Positions 1 to 11,636 are shown, counted from the stretch's first letter. The stretch is 64,000 nt of DNA from Sceloporus undulatus (GCF_019175285.1 NC_056523.1:184433956-184497955); one strand, 5' to 3'. Notes: a model not told the origin generated them from the letters alone. Translations and numbers: made by a program.

Positions 1-109
1 GGATAATGTAGCATACTAAAAGGATTCTGGACAAAGTTTTCCCAGTAGCCTGCTCCAGCCCCCCCACCCAGGTAAAAGCTGCAGGCGTTCCATTCTCAAA
101 AGGCTTACC

Positions 110-232
110 CAGCCTTCCATAACCTGGTGTCCTCCAGAGATGTTGGGAAAGTCCCATCATCCCATGCTGACTAGGCAATGACAGGAGTTGAAATCTGCCC
201 TGTCCTGGGGACACCAAGTTGGAGACGTTTTC
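110..232. repeat. Palindromic MITE, degraded copy
   Basis: AACCTGGTGTCCTCCAGA with TGTTGGGAAAGTCCCATCATCCCA, broken here as TGTTGGGAAAG and CCCATCATCCCA, and a mirrored end GACACCAAGTTGGA. The same palindromic family recurs at 31938-31990, 36075-36220, 53105-53240 and 63780-63850. Confidence 0.5.
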
Positions 233-568
233 CACTTCTTCACCCCAGTCTATCAGCAACCCTAAGGGCCTGTTAGGTGGCAGCACAATGAATAGAGGTG
301 AAGATAAGAAAGTGCACATGCCCAAGAGAATACTTCAGAAGCACATCATAGGATTCTAGGTGACCACAGCAGAGATTTCATAACCCTGTCAGCCAATGTG
401 AGGAGGCTTTTCCACTATCCACTGTTGTTAGATAAACACGAAAGAACTTTGTACTGCAAAGGCAGGTTGCAGCCCCAATCCTTGCTCTTCTACCTATTGA
501 GGATATGCAACTAAATGTAATCCTGTGAAATGGTGGGAGACCTTTATTGTGGCCACCATCATTTAGAG

Positions 569-1029
569 CAGAGCTATTGAACTTTTTGATCCATGGGTCA
601 GTGCTGGTCTGCAAACAAGGTTTTAGGAAAGAAAGTAGGCCAGGTACACATAGGCCAAAAGAGGCGTGGTACCACCGATACTAGGATTTGGGAGCGTGCA
701 GCAACCGCACACTCCTGAACCCTAGTATGTATCGGCGGCATCATCTTGATGCAGCACACGTGCGTCCATGACCAGCCTTGTGTGATGTATCCAAATGGCA
801 CGGCGCACAAGACACGTCACTACAACACCCCAGGGTGCAAATAGCACCTTGGCATCATCTCAGTGGATTGTTGTCACGGCCATGCAGTTGTTGCTGCAAC
901 GACCCGGAGGAGAAAAGGACAGCCTCTGTACCAGCTGTAGTCAGTAGGAACAAATTTAGTGCTGGTCCCTGGGAAAAAAGGGGAAAAAGAATCCACTGGT
1001 CCCCCCATCAGATAGTTTAAGAAACACTG
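569..1029. mobile_element. hAT-like element with nested MITE
   Basis: Left end CAGAGCTATTGAACTTTTTG; right end, reverse complemented, CAGTGTTTCTTAAACT. The flanks ATTTAGAG and ATTTCATG are an imperfect 8-bp pair, as expected of hAT. No transposase coding is visible. Confidence 0.5.
638..934. mobile_element. Harbinger-like MITE nested in the hAT-like element
   Basis: GGCCAGGTACACATAGG at the left mirrors GCTGGTACAGAGGCTG at the right. The interior (ACCCTAGTATGTATCGGC and CACGTGCG stretches) resembles the MITEs at 7457-7824 and 51047-51393. Confidence 0.5.
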
Positions 1030-1975
1030 ATTTCATGCACTCCCTGTTCATCAACCAAAAGGGCTCTTGAAGCTGTTTACATACAACCAGTTTAAAAAGA
1101 AAAGAGAGGAAGAGATATTCCTTCTTAAAGACTTATGATCTGAAAAGATATGCTACAAAAGGAAAGGGGGATAGGTTTTAAAGGAAAAGGAAAAGGAAAC
1201 AGCACATAGTCCTTGACTAGGGCCGCTGGAACAACCCAACTCCTCACTTTATCTCCCTCTCTTGCAGCTTTCTGCTGCTGAGAAAGGAAGTGGTGTTTCA
1301 GTAGAGCTGGTGAAATAATAAGTGGTGCTTAGATCTTCTTTTGCTTCAAGTTACAGAGTTGCTCTAAGTATTAAATTGCTATGTCTGAAGTTAGATGGTT
1401 GTAGTTTTACCAGGCTTCAGACTCTGGCCCCAAGACCAGGTTTGGGGGTTCTTGCTTAGGATTTGACAGCTCCATCTTAAATTTCAAGGTCAGCATGTAA
1501 GTTGGCATATATGCACACAGAGAGAAAGACATGTGCGCACGCACTCTCGCATACACACACACACACACCACACTTATTGGCTTCTTCTATGTACGCTAGA
1601 TTAGCTGATACAAGCCTGCCTGCTGCAAGTTGTACATGTGTCCCTTACACGTAGCTGTTGAACCAACTGTTTCCATAAACAAGCAAGGCACAGAAACAGT
1701 TACTTACTGTCTCTTTAAAGGCAACTTCTGTTGGGCTGGCTAGTGCAGTTCTCTTTTTTGGCAGCACATAAACAAACACCATAAATGCTCCTGTCAACAA
1801 TTCGAGGGACAGCAATGTATATGGAACTGGGAAATCAATTGTAAAAGAAGGATCTCACCCTTCACTCATAAGAGGCTTTCTCCCCTTTCTTCATCACACA
1901 AAATGCAGGTGTTTTTCTCTCCAGTGTTTCTTGTCCTTCGTATCTGAAGCCTCCTCCCTTTATTGCTGTGTCACA
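1030..1975. other. No recognised gene
   Basis: Unique-looking sequence with a short (CA)n run at about 1551-1568. No coding signal or repeat family is recognised. Confidence 0.5.
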
Positions 1976-2280
1976 TATAAGAATGTTTTGACTTTCAAGG
2001 GCTAGCAACCCTGTGAGATCACCATGTTCCACCTTGTGACATCATCAAGCCCCAAGTCAGGGCTTGCTTTTGTGGGCAGTATTCTTGGCAACAGGTTACC
2101 AATTCTTGCCTGCTTGGGTGAGCCACACAACGGACCTCCAGCCCAAAAATGGTTAAAGTGCTGGCATCCCACAAAAGCAAGCCAATTTCTATTGGTTATC
2201 ACACACAAAGCACAACAAGGGGGGCTTGCTTTCCACATGGCTGGCATGACGTGAAGGGAGTCAAGCAAAATGGACATCTA
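1976..2280. repeat. Inverted-repeat block, unclassified
   Basis: GGCTTGCTTTTGTGGG at about 2061-2076 has an exact inverted copy at 2168-2183, and a third partial copy (GGGGCTTGCTTTCC) lies near 2222. Overlapping ORFs on both strands are shadows of this palindromy. Confidence 0.5.
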
Positions 2281-2574
2281 AATCCGTTAGTTTTGTGAAT
2301 TTGCTCATTTCTTGATTCCCTAGATTCTCTTTGGATTGGGTGTAGCATCATGTGATAAGCAACTGCGAAATGGTCTCTAAAGCCCTGAATGACCATGCAT
2401 TGCCACCACTTTAACCCTCCAATTTCCCTCGTGTGATAAAGTCCAACAAGCCAGAAGTCAGGACTGAAGGAGAAACTAGGAGGCAAGGACAAGGCAGGTG
2501 GAACCAACCCTACCCTCAAACAAGATGAAGCAGCCACCTCAGACAGACCACAGACTTCAGTGAGTGATTGTTTT

Positions 2575-2748
2575 TTAAAGTTCCAAAAAAGTATAAATTT
2601 CAAATATCAAACCTTAAGTTTCCATTTTTTATAAGGGACACCAATTTTCTCTGCCATTATATTTAATGGGACTTGAGCATCCATGGATTTTGTTATCCAC
2701 GGGGGATCTTGGAACCAAACCCCAGCATATTACAAGGGTCCACTGTAG
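2575..2748. mobile_element. Tigger-like MITE fragment
   Basis: Contains GGGACTTGAGCATCCATGG, GTTATCCACGGGGGATC and the terminal GGGTCCACTGTA. It matches the copy at 56443-56647, including the interior AAAGTATAAATTTCAAATA. The left end is missing. Confidence 0.65.
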
Positions 2749-2749
2749 T

Positions 2750-3980
2750 CAAAATATAAACTCATTTCTATTTCTCATCCTTTATCAAATATCAAATAAC
2801 TAACCTTTCTCTTTTCTTTATCAGGTATTTTAACAATGGATCCCAATCTTTTTTCACTTCCTTCCAGTCAGAGCCCTTCAATATACAGGTAAGCTTGTCC
2901 AATTCCATGTAGTCAATTACTTTGTTTAACCATTTTTTTGTATCTGGACATTCCGTTTTTCCTGTGTTTAGCAAATACTATCTGAGCAAGCGATGACATG
3001 ATAAATAGCCATTTGCCATGTTTTTTTCCCCCCAATTGTTTGTCAGTTACCATGCTCAAGAGAAAGAATTTTGGGTCAAAATTCATTTTCATGCCAAGAT
3101 TTCCTTAATTGAATCAAAAATATTTGACCAATATATTTTAGTTACTTTTTGAAGTTTTGTCCATCACAGTGTAAAGGGGTGACATTTAGGTTCTGCTTTA
3201 CCTGTTAGAAACCAAATCAGTTCAGAAATGTCTATGCTATACTGCCTTTTGGCTCCAAAAAGGGCCTACAAAGTATTTAGCACAATAACAGAGCATCATG
3301 GTTTTTTAAAAAACCAGACAAACAAAATACAGCCAACCACCACCAGTCTAATAACTCTTGGAAAGGTTTCACCACCAGGCTTAAGGGGGGAGGTTATCAA
3401 AAAGACTCAGTCCTTCATCACCAACATTCAATTCTTATTGGGTTGTTAAATACAGGGAGGAGTCTTGGAAACACCAATATATGTTTTAGTTGAAGAAAGA
3501 AGTGGCAGTCTTTAAAATATCTTACTATTAAGCCATTTACGGTTTGGCACTAATGCCATATTGTGCCTTCAACAGATTCATCCAGCCCTGTGTGTAGCAC
3601 TCTGTGTGACACCTGCTACCATGACTCTGAACAGGTAGTTAGTTTTCTGTGATTCTCTGTGATTCTGTAAATGACAGAGATGTAGGAGATACATATACAA
3701 TAAAGTGTATTGGTTGTCTTAATGCTATGATTTCTGGCCAATAAATATTTGCATAGGCAAAAAAGTCATTGATAAATTGCCCAAGAGCTATTGTTGAACC
3801 AGAGTTCAAAAGCCTGGTGGCCTGAGGGCAGGGTGAGGTCTGTCCCATCACACCAAGTTATAGATTAACCATTCTCATGGTACGGACAAGGTAAACTGCA
3901 AAGTCCCTATTATAGGTCAATCAACAGCAGCAAGAAAAGACATCTACAGCCAACTCCCACTCATCTCCCCTCCCCTAAAG
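2750..3980. other. No recognised gene upstream of gene 1
   Basis: AT-rich DNA without a long ORF or known repeat that I can name. The gene 1 promoter and any 5' non-coding exon should lie here or further left. Confidence 0.4.
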
Positions 3981-4023
3981 ATGGAGGAAGAAAATTTTCC
4001 AGATGACTTCCGAACATATAAAG
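3981..4023 (+). CDS. Gene 1 exon 1: cytoplasmic tail
   Basis: Starts with ATG and encodes MEEENFPDDFRTYK plus one base of the next codon (phase 1), followed by donor GTAGAG. It was chosen because it is the only upstream ATG exon I found that joins the membrane exon in phase, and because its end resembles the chicken hepatic lectin tail (YKG). The ATG directly follows a pyrimidine-rich CTAAAG, so a 5' non-coding exon further upstream is possible. Confidence 0.8.
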
Positions 4024-7000
4024 GTAGAGATTATTTTCTTATCTGTGGCAACTGGAGGTGGGATTTTAGATACTCATTTATGCAGTTACTTTAGAGGGAC
4101 ACAGCTTTTTACACACCTAGATATGCAACCTTTAGTTTAAATTTATGTTTCAAGCAGGGATGTCACTAGAGAGGTGAAGGGTATGTGGACCACACCAGGT
4201 GACACCCTAAGAGCAGTGACACCACTGTCCCCAAGCATCTGCCTTTTGGCCAAAATGAACTGTGGCTTTTACCTGTGTCCCTTTAAAATACTGAAGAGAT
4301 GGTGTGATTGGGGTGAGGCTCAGTGGGAGGAGATTGTAGAGGCCCAGGTTTGTTTGTTTGTTTGTTTAAATATATTTTCATTTTTTTAAAAAATATTAAA
4401 AATCATTGTTTTAAAATTTTCTTTGAAATCATCACAACTTACTAAATTTTCACTATAATCACATGCAGCTATGTATACATAAACAAATTTAGGTTCTGCA
4501 TATCATATTGTAATTCAAATTACTGTATATTTTTTTATTTTGCTAGTTGTTCATGTCACAATTATTACCATTACATTCAGTTATGTATGGGCATTACAAT
4601 TTATGAGTAACATTAGTACAAGAAACATTACTAAGGATATTGTATGTTGTGGTCAATGGGGGGAGGGGGTGGCACCATGCATTATCGCACTGGGTCATGC
4701 CAACCCTAGTGACACCACTGGGAAGTTTGGAAAAAATGTACCTTGCATATGCACATTTTATGCAAATCTAGGCCTTTTTTTGTTCCTACTTTTGGCAATG
4801 TGTACTTGATTACTGTAGTCCATCCTTACAGATCAACTTGGCTGCAACTATGCCACAAGCAAGTACAGACACAGCAAGAGCCTTAAGAAAGCCAACCATT
4901 AACATCATGCAAGGCAAGCTCACCCAGTTGGATGACAAAGGCTTCACTGGTGTAAGGTCAAGACCATAGCAAAGTGACTGGAGAAACTCTGCTCAAAAAA
5001 ATGCACTGACATGGCTGGCACTCTGCATGAATGAAGATACTTGCATGATTGCCACTGGTAACAGACTAGGTTTCCTGGTGTCTTTTTCACTCATCTTCTT
5101 TTATTTTTAAAGGAAGAAATTGGCTTCAGTCCATCCAGAGGCCCACCTTCCATGTCTATGTGATGCTGGCTGTGTCCTTACTTCTGAGCACTACCTTTGT
5201 GATCGTGGCTGTTTCCAAAGGTACATAGCTTTCATATTTTCTCTTTAGTATCCAAAAGATTTCACCTGCAGAGGAGAGGATTTCTTGGCTTTGGTTCTGT
5301 GTGCAGGGAGCATTGTTGTTTTAGTGCTTTTGTTTAATATAATTTAGTCAACACTAGTAAATTAGTTTATGTATTTTAATGACTGACACTTTGATCAAAA
5401 TGCTTGGCCATGTAGCAATGAACCCTGCCTGAAAAGGCACTGGACATCTTACTAAACTAGATACCAAGAAAAAATCATGAGCAGAATTTAATTTTGGGGG
5501 TTGAATAGTACCTTAAAATAGATCCCAGCCACAGAAGGCGTGCTTAAAAAAAGAAATCAAAATCTTTAAATAGAAAGTAGATGCATTGTTACTAGTAAGG
5601 TTGTATGTTTAGCTGTAGTATCAAAGCAGTGGAACGTTTTGATTAAAAGGGCAGTAATCTCAGTAGTAGGTGCTGTGGAAGAGTTGAGTACTTGAGTGAG
5701 TTGTAGGTAGGGACTCCAGATCTTAGGGCCTGGTCTCTGTTCTCTGGTCCATGGAACAATAAGGAGGAATCCAAGGGTGTGAGCACTGTCATAAAAATGT
5801 GCATCTACATAGTTTTCACATTTGTTAAGACTTGTCATTTTTTAATTTGAGTGGCAAACCCTGTGCAATTGTGATTGATGCTTGATGTGATATTCTTCAG
5901 TGGTGCTGCCCCATGTAACATCATCTTTGTCGTATCAACAGGGGCAACTCCCTAGTCATCCCTAGGTCTTAGGTTTGGGCCCTAATAGCCCTGGGAGCCC
6001 AACTGCAGATGGGTCAGGCACAGTCACTGCGGCAATCTTTTTCCTCTCCTTATCACATCCTCCAAACCTGGAACCAACACTAAATCACATGTAAGACTTC
6101 CAGTGTTCAGTGCAGAGAGTTCCAGGGCTGTTTCAGTGTGCTTTGCATTTGATATTTGTCAGGATTTGGATTTAATGGGACTTGTTTTAAATGGTATCAG
6201 TTCTATAGCTAGTTTAATTTCATTTCAACGATAACTTTACTTAAATATTTACTTACACTTTTTGGTATGCTTTTCTTTCTATTTAACATATGTAAGCTGC
6301 CTTTAGTCCCCAAAAATCAAGAGACAGATTATTTATTTATATTTATACTCTAATGTTTTGATCCTGTTCCTCTTCTTTTTTCATTCTTCTATTTCCAGCA
6401 ACAACACTTTCGTCAGAATTGAGCGAACTGAAAATGAAGTTCCCCAAACAAAAGCCTGGACTTGATTCTGAATGTAAGTCTCTACATATTTACTGCCACA
6501 TCAGCAAATATTCAGGAATCTCAGTTGCTCAAAATGGAAGGCTTAGAGCCTGGAAGCAGGAACATCACTAGGCTGATGTGGGGTGTGCAGGCCACACCAA
6601 GTGACACCCTAAGTGCGGGTGACACCATTGCTCCCCAAACATCTGCCTTTTGGCAGAAACAGGCTGTGATGTTTGCCTACATCCCTTTAAAATGCTGAAG
6701 AGTCAGTGTGAGTGGGGTGAGGCACAGCAGGAGGGGATGGCACAGGTGTTTTTTTTAAAAAAATAAATAAATTTAAATTTAAAACCTAAAAGAAATTAAA
6801 ATTTTAATTTAAAAATAAAATTATTATTTTATTTTATTTTTAAATTTAAAAATTAATTGTTTATTCTTTTTCAATTTTTGAATAGAATAGAATAGAATAG
6901 AAATTTATTGTTAAAAGCTAAAAGCCGTCACAATATAAAATATATCCAAACAGTAAATACAAAAACAGTATTAAAAAAAAACCAAAGCATAAAAATCACC

Positions 7001-10000
7001 AAAAACAACATGGTAAAGTTAATAAAAGAGATCCATCAACAAAAAACCAATAATACATCATAAATAATAAAATAATAGAACCATAAACTTGATTGGATCC
7101 AGCCGTCATTCCAATCAAGAAAGCTAATTCTAATCTTGCTAGCAGCTAAACCAAATTTTGCTACCATAGAAGTAACAAATGCATTGTTGCCAGCCAAAAG
7201 GACACAAGTCTGCTGAAAGCAAGATCTACCAGAAAGGGATTTTAAAATACAATGAAGAAACCTTTGTCTAGGAGATATATACAGAGGGCAATGTAGAAAG
7301 TAATGTTCTATATTCTCCACTTCAATTTTTTTAAAAACATCACATCTTACCAAATTTTCACCTTAACCACATTAAACTATGAATATAGATAATTTAATTT
7401 AAAGGTTTAATATTAATTTTGCTAGTTGTTTATGCCACAGCTATTACCATAACATAGGCTTGGTACATACTGCCAAAAAGCAGTGTCCAGGCAGCGATTC
7501 TAGGGTTAGTGACTGCGCACCAACCGCACAGTCCCTAACTCTAGCACGTCACAGCAGCAGCTTAATGGTGGTGTCCTGTCCATGCCGGGGGCCGCCGTTG
7601 TGATGTAAGCAATATGCAGCATATAGGCATAATTGCACGTCATGTATGTTATGAGTGCGCCAATGCTGCACTCGTGATGTCTGCACGGCATCTGAAAAAG
7701 AACCCAATTTTTCTGGGTTCTTTTTGGAGTAGAGGGATGCTGCACAGTTTGGCTGCTGTGACGTCCCTCCAGAGGAAAACCTGACACTTCCAGCCTGCCC
7801 TTTTGGGGCGGTATGTACTGGGCCATATTGTGATATACTGTACAAGAATTACAGTTTATGAATAATATTAATACAAAAAAAATTACTAAGGATTCTGTAT
7901 GATGTGGTATGGGAGATCAATGGGCAGGTGACACCATGAGTTACTTGCAGTGGGTGATACCACTGCCTGGAAGTTCCAGTTCATGCCTAGTAGATCAGGG
8001 AGTGTCACCTGGCAGCACTCAGTCACTTTATTTTGCAACCTTTCACAATCTCCTAACTGGTATCAAATTGTAGGACCAGTGCTTGCGTGTTTTCAAGATT
8101 TATGCCTTTTCACTTCTGCTTGGCAGAAGGGAAAGATGCTGGAGTGTGGTCTGGCTTTCCCATTAGAATAGTGTAGGTGACAACCCTTTGGAGTGGGCCT
8201 TATGGAAAATAACTCCACTACCTTGCGCTTTCTCAACAAAGGCATCATTCTCTCAGACATCTTGCAAAGCAGGCTAAACTGCTGAAATCTAACTAATGAT
8301 AATTATAATTATTATTATTATTATTTAAATAATACTGACTTTACTTCTTCTTCTTAGTAGCACAAGTCAGTGGTTTGAGGATTTCACATTATCATTTGTT
8401 AGCAATCCATTTTGCTTTGGTTTCGGGATGTTGCCTGAGTTCCAACAAGAGAAACTTCTTCTGGCTTGGCACTGCTTGGCCACACCCCAAGCATACAGGA
8501 TGAAGCTAGCATGGGCTAGGGATACCCAACAATTTCACAGGGTCTCCATCTGTCCACTATTTCCATCTGCCCAATTTAGAACTGGGTGTTTAGCAGCTAA
8601 GATCCACTCCCATGGAAACCTAAGAATCTGTCCTGAAATTTACCTGGGGAGGACTATCTCTAGTTTCAGACACCGAGGCCCTATCCAGACCCTTTGGGCC
8701 GGACTGGTGGCAGAGTTGGGGCATAGCGTGTTCATGACACACAGCCCAGCTGTGTCCCCAGGGCACCGTGATGTTGTGCGTCACACCACATGGCACGCAG
8801 TGTCATGGCACTCCTCCAGCGCTGCATCCGCACGACGCAGCACCAAAGGAGTGTTTTAAAGCCATGGCATTTTTATTTATTAATCTTTATTTATGAAGCA
8901 CTGTAAATTTACACAGTGCTGTACATGCAGTCTTTTTAGTTATACGGATCCCTGCCCTCGGGCTTACAATCTAAAAAGACATGACACAGAAGGAGAAGGT
9001 AGTAGTGGAGGGAAAGGGTAAGAGGTCCAGCAGTTCTATCACTTTTTGCAGCTATCACTTTTTGCAGCTCCTTTTCATGCCCTGGAAAGGCCAGATCGGG
9101 GCCATGGCATGTGGTTGCTGTGGCCCCAATCTGGCTGTAAAAGGGGCAGCTGGAGGCCACCCCTTCAGGGCTGTGTGTACAGCCTATTAATCTTCTTGAA
9201 CAGCTACAGCACTAGGACCATACTTCCAAACATATCCCACTTTTAGAAACCTTTTCAATGCACCTATTCTTCATCTTCATATTTTCTTGAGTTCTCCTAT
9301 GACAATGAAATACCTTAGGGCTAGTACTTCTGTACTCTTAATACCTCTGTGAGCTAACTTTGGCTCCAGGCGTCAAGAATTAACATCCCCTTTCCTTTAC
9401 TCAGTGTTCCCATGTGGTCCCAATGCCAGAGAATGGGAGTATTGCAATGGAAAATGCTACTACTTCTCCCTGCAGAAAACTTCCTGGATGGACGCCAAGA
9501 TCCAATGTGCAGAGAGGAATTCACATTTGGCCATCATTGAGAATATAGGTGAACAGGTAAAAAGGGGGGGGGTGTACTTCCATTAGAGCAGTTGTTGGGC
9601 AAGCTTGGCAGAGTACAATTTAAATGGGAAATGGAAAAAAGACCAGAAAAGGCATTCACATACACATCCTCATCAAGAAAGTCATGTTCCTGCTGCCTTG
9701 TGGAACAGCTGGGCTTATAGGAGAGCCATTAAGTGGAAGAAGGAATCCAGACTTTCCTGTACTGATCTTCAGGCAGCTCATAGGCTATGGATTGTCCACA
9801 GGCAAGCCAACGATTTCCAATAGGTACTCCAGGACACACTGGATTGTCTTGGAAGCTTATCCTTTCTGAGCATATGAATGTCTTATGGTTTCGCCATATC
9901 TACTGATACCTCTAGATAAACATGAAAGCCAATTTACCCAGAACTATATTTGTTTTGTTTTTCCTTCTCTCCCTTTCGCCCAAAGAATTTCCTTCAGATC

Positions 10001-11079
10001 AGAACCAGGCATGAGCGTTATTGGATAGGACTCTCTGACATAAAAGTTGAAGGACATTGGACATGGCTGGATGGCAGAGACAGCCTCAGCGGCTTCACGT
10101 AAGCATCAAGCAGTTCCACTTTGTCTATCAGCTATGTCAGGTACCGGTACATGTCAAGGTAAAACAAACAAAATGTTCTCAGCTCAGTCCAGTTCTTAAA
10201 ATTGCCTCAAATGCGCAAATGTTGAATTTCATTGTGTCTTCCCATTCCAATAAGTGGCTAGCACCATGTGGGCTGGTACACTGATGGGGGTGTCACCACC
10301 ATGAGCCAGAAGGTTACAAGAGTCAGAACCAAGGGGCCACTAATAGTCACCATTGATTTTGTCTAGTCCAAGAAGATTCAGACTGGCAGCCTATCTGAGG
10401 TTCTCCTAGTCACCATCTTACCCAAGGTTCAATCTAAAAAGCCAAACTATATATTACCATACAATACATTACCATTAATGTATAATGCATCTTTGGATTC
10501 TGACCTTTGGTGTCCTGGCTTTCTTCTTCACAAAAACCAGGCATGGATCTTCCAGGTCAGAAAAATAGTGGGAGGAGGAGGTGACTGACACTTTCCTCAC
10601 TTTGGTTATCTTCCCACAAAGTTTCTAATAGCCGGGTGGTGGCTTTCAGTACAAAAAGATGTACACAGTCCCGATCAAACATACAGGCACAGTCTCCCAC
10701 CCCACAGCTAGTAGAAGTTCAGGGATGGCTGAGGATTTGGATCATGGATAATTACATGGAGAAAAACTATTATTTTCCTTGCCTCCCCTCCCCACGTTCC
10801 CTGGCATAATGGCCCTGACCCAAATCACTATCACAGCTACATGCAGCAACCACAAAAAGTCAAGTAGGCAAATTTGGGACATTCTGGATTATTATTATTT
10901 AATTATTTAATCATAGATACTGGGCACGAGGGGAGCCCAATAACGATGGTGGAAGAGAGAACTGTGCACATCTGTGGACTGACGGAAAATGGAATGATGT
11001 CTACTGCACCTATCCATGTTACTACATCTGTGAGAAGGCTGTGCTGGGTACAAGCCCTGAACACCAAGAGAGGAACTAA
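3981..11079 (+). CDS. Hepatic lectin-like C-type lectin receptor, paralogue 1 (six coding exons)
   Basis: Coding exons 3981-4023, 5113-5220, 6399-6473, 9405-9556, 9986-10098 and 10917-11079 join into one 217-residue frame, with GT/AG at every junction and phases 1,1,1,0,2. The protein is type II: tail 1-15 (FRTYKG, single Tyr13), membrane span about 29-48, short stalk 51-75, one CTLD from about 79 to 204. Calcium and sugar ligands are visible as E170-P171-N172, E178 and W189-N190-D191, the mannose/GlcNAc-type set. Length and layout match chicken hepatic lectin (about 207 aa, recalled), including the tail motif YKG and the CTLD start FPCG. An endocytic receptor for terminal GlcNAc/mannose glycans at the plasma membrane is inferred. 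An extra cysteine, C89 (EYC), is absent from genes 2 and 3. I saw no AATAAA close downstream; an ATTAAA at 11088 lies unusually near the stop. An ASGR or CD209-type receptor is the alternative name. Confidence 0.9.
4155..4720 (+). mobile_element. hAT-like MITE, family GTCACTAG, copy 1 (gene 1 intron 1)
   Basis: Terminal inverted repeats CAGGGATGTCACTAG and CTAGTGACACCACTG. The interior has CATCTGCCTTTTGGCC, ATTAAA-rich tracts and GTATTGTATG-like end sequence. Copies 2 (6557-7965) and 3 (41212-41755, inverted) share the whole plan. Confidence 0.65.
5113..5220 (+). CDS. Gene 1 exon 2: transmembrane segment
   Basis: A 108-nt exon, phase 1 to phase 1, acceptor TTTTTAAAG and donor GTACAT. It encodes residues 15-50; the basic stretch RNWLQSIQRP precedes a hydrophobic run from HVYVMLAV to FVIVAV. 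This is the signal anchor of a type II protein. Confidence 0.9.
6399..6473 (+). CDS. Gene 1 exon 3: stalk
   Basis: A 75-nt exon, phase 1 to phase 1, acceptor ATTTCCAG and donor GTAAGT. It encodes a polar stalk (TLSSELSELKMKF and on), with a short leucine pattern that could support a weak coiled coil. It is five codons longer than the stalk exons of genes 2 and 3. Confidence 0.85.
6885..7337 (-). mobile_element. L1-like LINE ORF2 C-terminal fragment
   Basis: Minus-strand frame includes IEHYFLHCPLYISPRQRFL, the H-x-F-x-x-C-P-x-Y-x-x-x-R pattern of L1-type ORF2 ends, followed by a tail with (GAATA)n at 6880-6900. It is nested inside the hAT element at 6557-7965. Confidence 0.55.
7457..7824. mobile_element. 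Harbinger-like MITE with 3-bp duplication ATA
   Basis: GGCTTGGTACATACTGCC mirrors GGCGGTATGTACTGGGCC, flanked by ATA on both sides (7454-7456, 7825-7827). The interior GTTTGGCTGCTGTGACGTCC parallels 51047-51393. ORFs of about 100 aa across it are not coding. Confidence 0.7.
8299..8324. repeat. (ATT)n microsatellite
   Basis: Run of ATT/TTA units near the right side of gene 1 intron 3. Confidence 0.8.
8677..9184. mobile_element. Harbinger-like element, same family as 21600-22120, interrupted
   Basis: GGCCCTATCCAGACC at the left and GTGTGTACAGCC at the right; the interior GAGTTGGGGCAT, GCACCAAAGGAGTG and GGAAAGGCCAGATC are shared with 21600-22120. It is split by an L2-like tail at about 8870-9036. 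Confidence 0.55.
8870..9036 (-). mobile_element. L2/SINE-type 3' end, nested
   Basis: Minus strand reads GATTGTAAGCCCGAGGGCAG, then a run to the tail ATAAATAAAGATTAATAAA. The same 3' end recurs at 63537-63690. Confidence 0.55.
9405..9556 (+). CDS. Gene 1 exon 4: first CTLD exon
   Basis: A 152-nt exon, the size usual for this CTLD exon class, acceptor TTTACTCAG and donor GTAAAA. It encodes LFPCG, WEYCNGKCYYFS, the W-x-x-A-x-x-x-C helix (SWMDAKIQCAE) and HLAIIENIGEQ. The first cysteine pair (C79, C93) marks the long-form CTLD; C89 is an additional cysteine. Confidence 0.92.
9986..10098 (+). CDS. Gene 1 exon 5: second CTLD exon
   Basis: A 113-nt exon, phase 0 to phase 2, acceptor CCCAAAG and donor GTAAGC. 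It encodes NFLQIRTRHERYWIGLSD, then EGHWTWLDG and SGFT. WIGL and W-x-W-x-DG are the core CTLD signatures. Confidence 0.92.
10917..11079 (+). CDS. Gene 1 exon 6: calcium/sugar site and stop
   Basis: Acceptor AATCATAG. It encodes YWARGEPNNDGGRENC, KWNDVYCTYPC and YYICEK, then a 13-residue hydrophilic tail ending at TAA 11077-11079. EPN, the following Glu and WND are all present, so the calcium-dependent site looks complete. The tail after ICEK is longer than in genes 2 and 3. Confidence 0.92.
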
Positions 11080-11636
11080 GCATCTCTATTAAATGTCTCC
11101 AAGGCACAGAGAAATCATTGGTCTAACTATCTGCTTCAGACCTTACTGTAATACATGCATTTGGAAAGAGCAGTATTGCTTTCTTGGGACAATCATGTAC
11201 AAAGAGGCAGCCCCGATGATTAACTTTTTAAGTGCCTTAAATCGAAAATGATTTCACCAGTTTGGGGATGGGGAAAGTAATGACTGATTTTGAGTTTCCT
11301 TGCTCAAAATCTACTGTGGAGGCACTGCTTGTATTTTACTGAATTTGAACTTTCTGCAGTTAAACCACAGAGTTATAGTAGGTTATCCTTTTGTATGATT
11401 TAACATGTGGCTTGAAATATTAATTTAAAATTTTCTTCTTTACTTTTTCATATTTGTCAGTTGTATATTTTAAACAGTTCTCAAAAGCTGCCATGTATCC
11501 CTGAAAGAAGGAAAATTTCATGGAACCTAAGTAATTTGCTCCTGGAAGTAAATTGCCATATAAATATTTCTGCAGCCACAGCTTTCAGTAAATTGCTTGA
11601 TGCAAGTTTCTGACTCTTAGAGTCCTTTCTTGCTGT

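Larger units (their letters stand above)
6557..7965 (+). mobile_element. hAT-like element, family GTCACTAG, copy 2 with 8-bp target duplication
   Basis: CCTGGAAG at 6549-6556 and again at 7966-7973 is a perfect 8-bp target duplication in gene 1 intron 3, just after the stalk exon. The ends are CAGGAACATCACTAG and GTGATACCACTG. The element has grown by two nested insertions, an L1-like LINE piece and a Harbinger-like MITE. Confidence 0.8.

Noticed and set aside
7506-7845. Two overlapping minus-strand ORFs of about 100 codons
   Set aside because: They sit within a Harbinger-like MITE and have no protein signature.
11088-11093. ATTAAA as gene 1 poly(A) signal
   Set aside because: Only nine nt after the stop codon and without a clear GU-rich tract; noted but not annotated as a signal.
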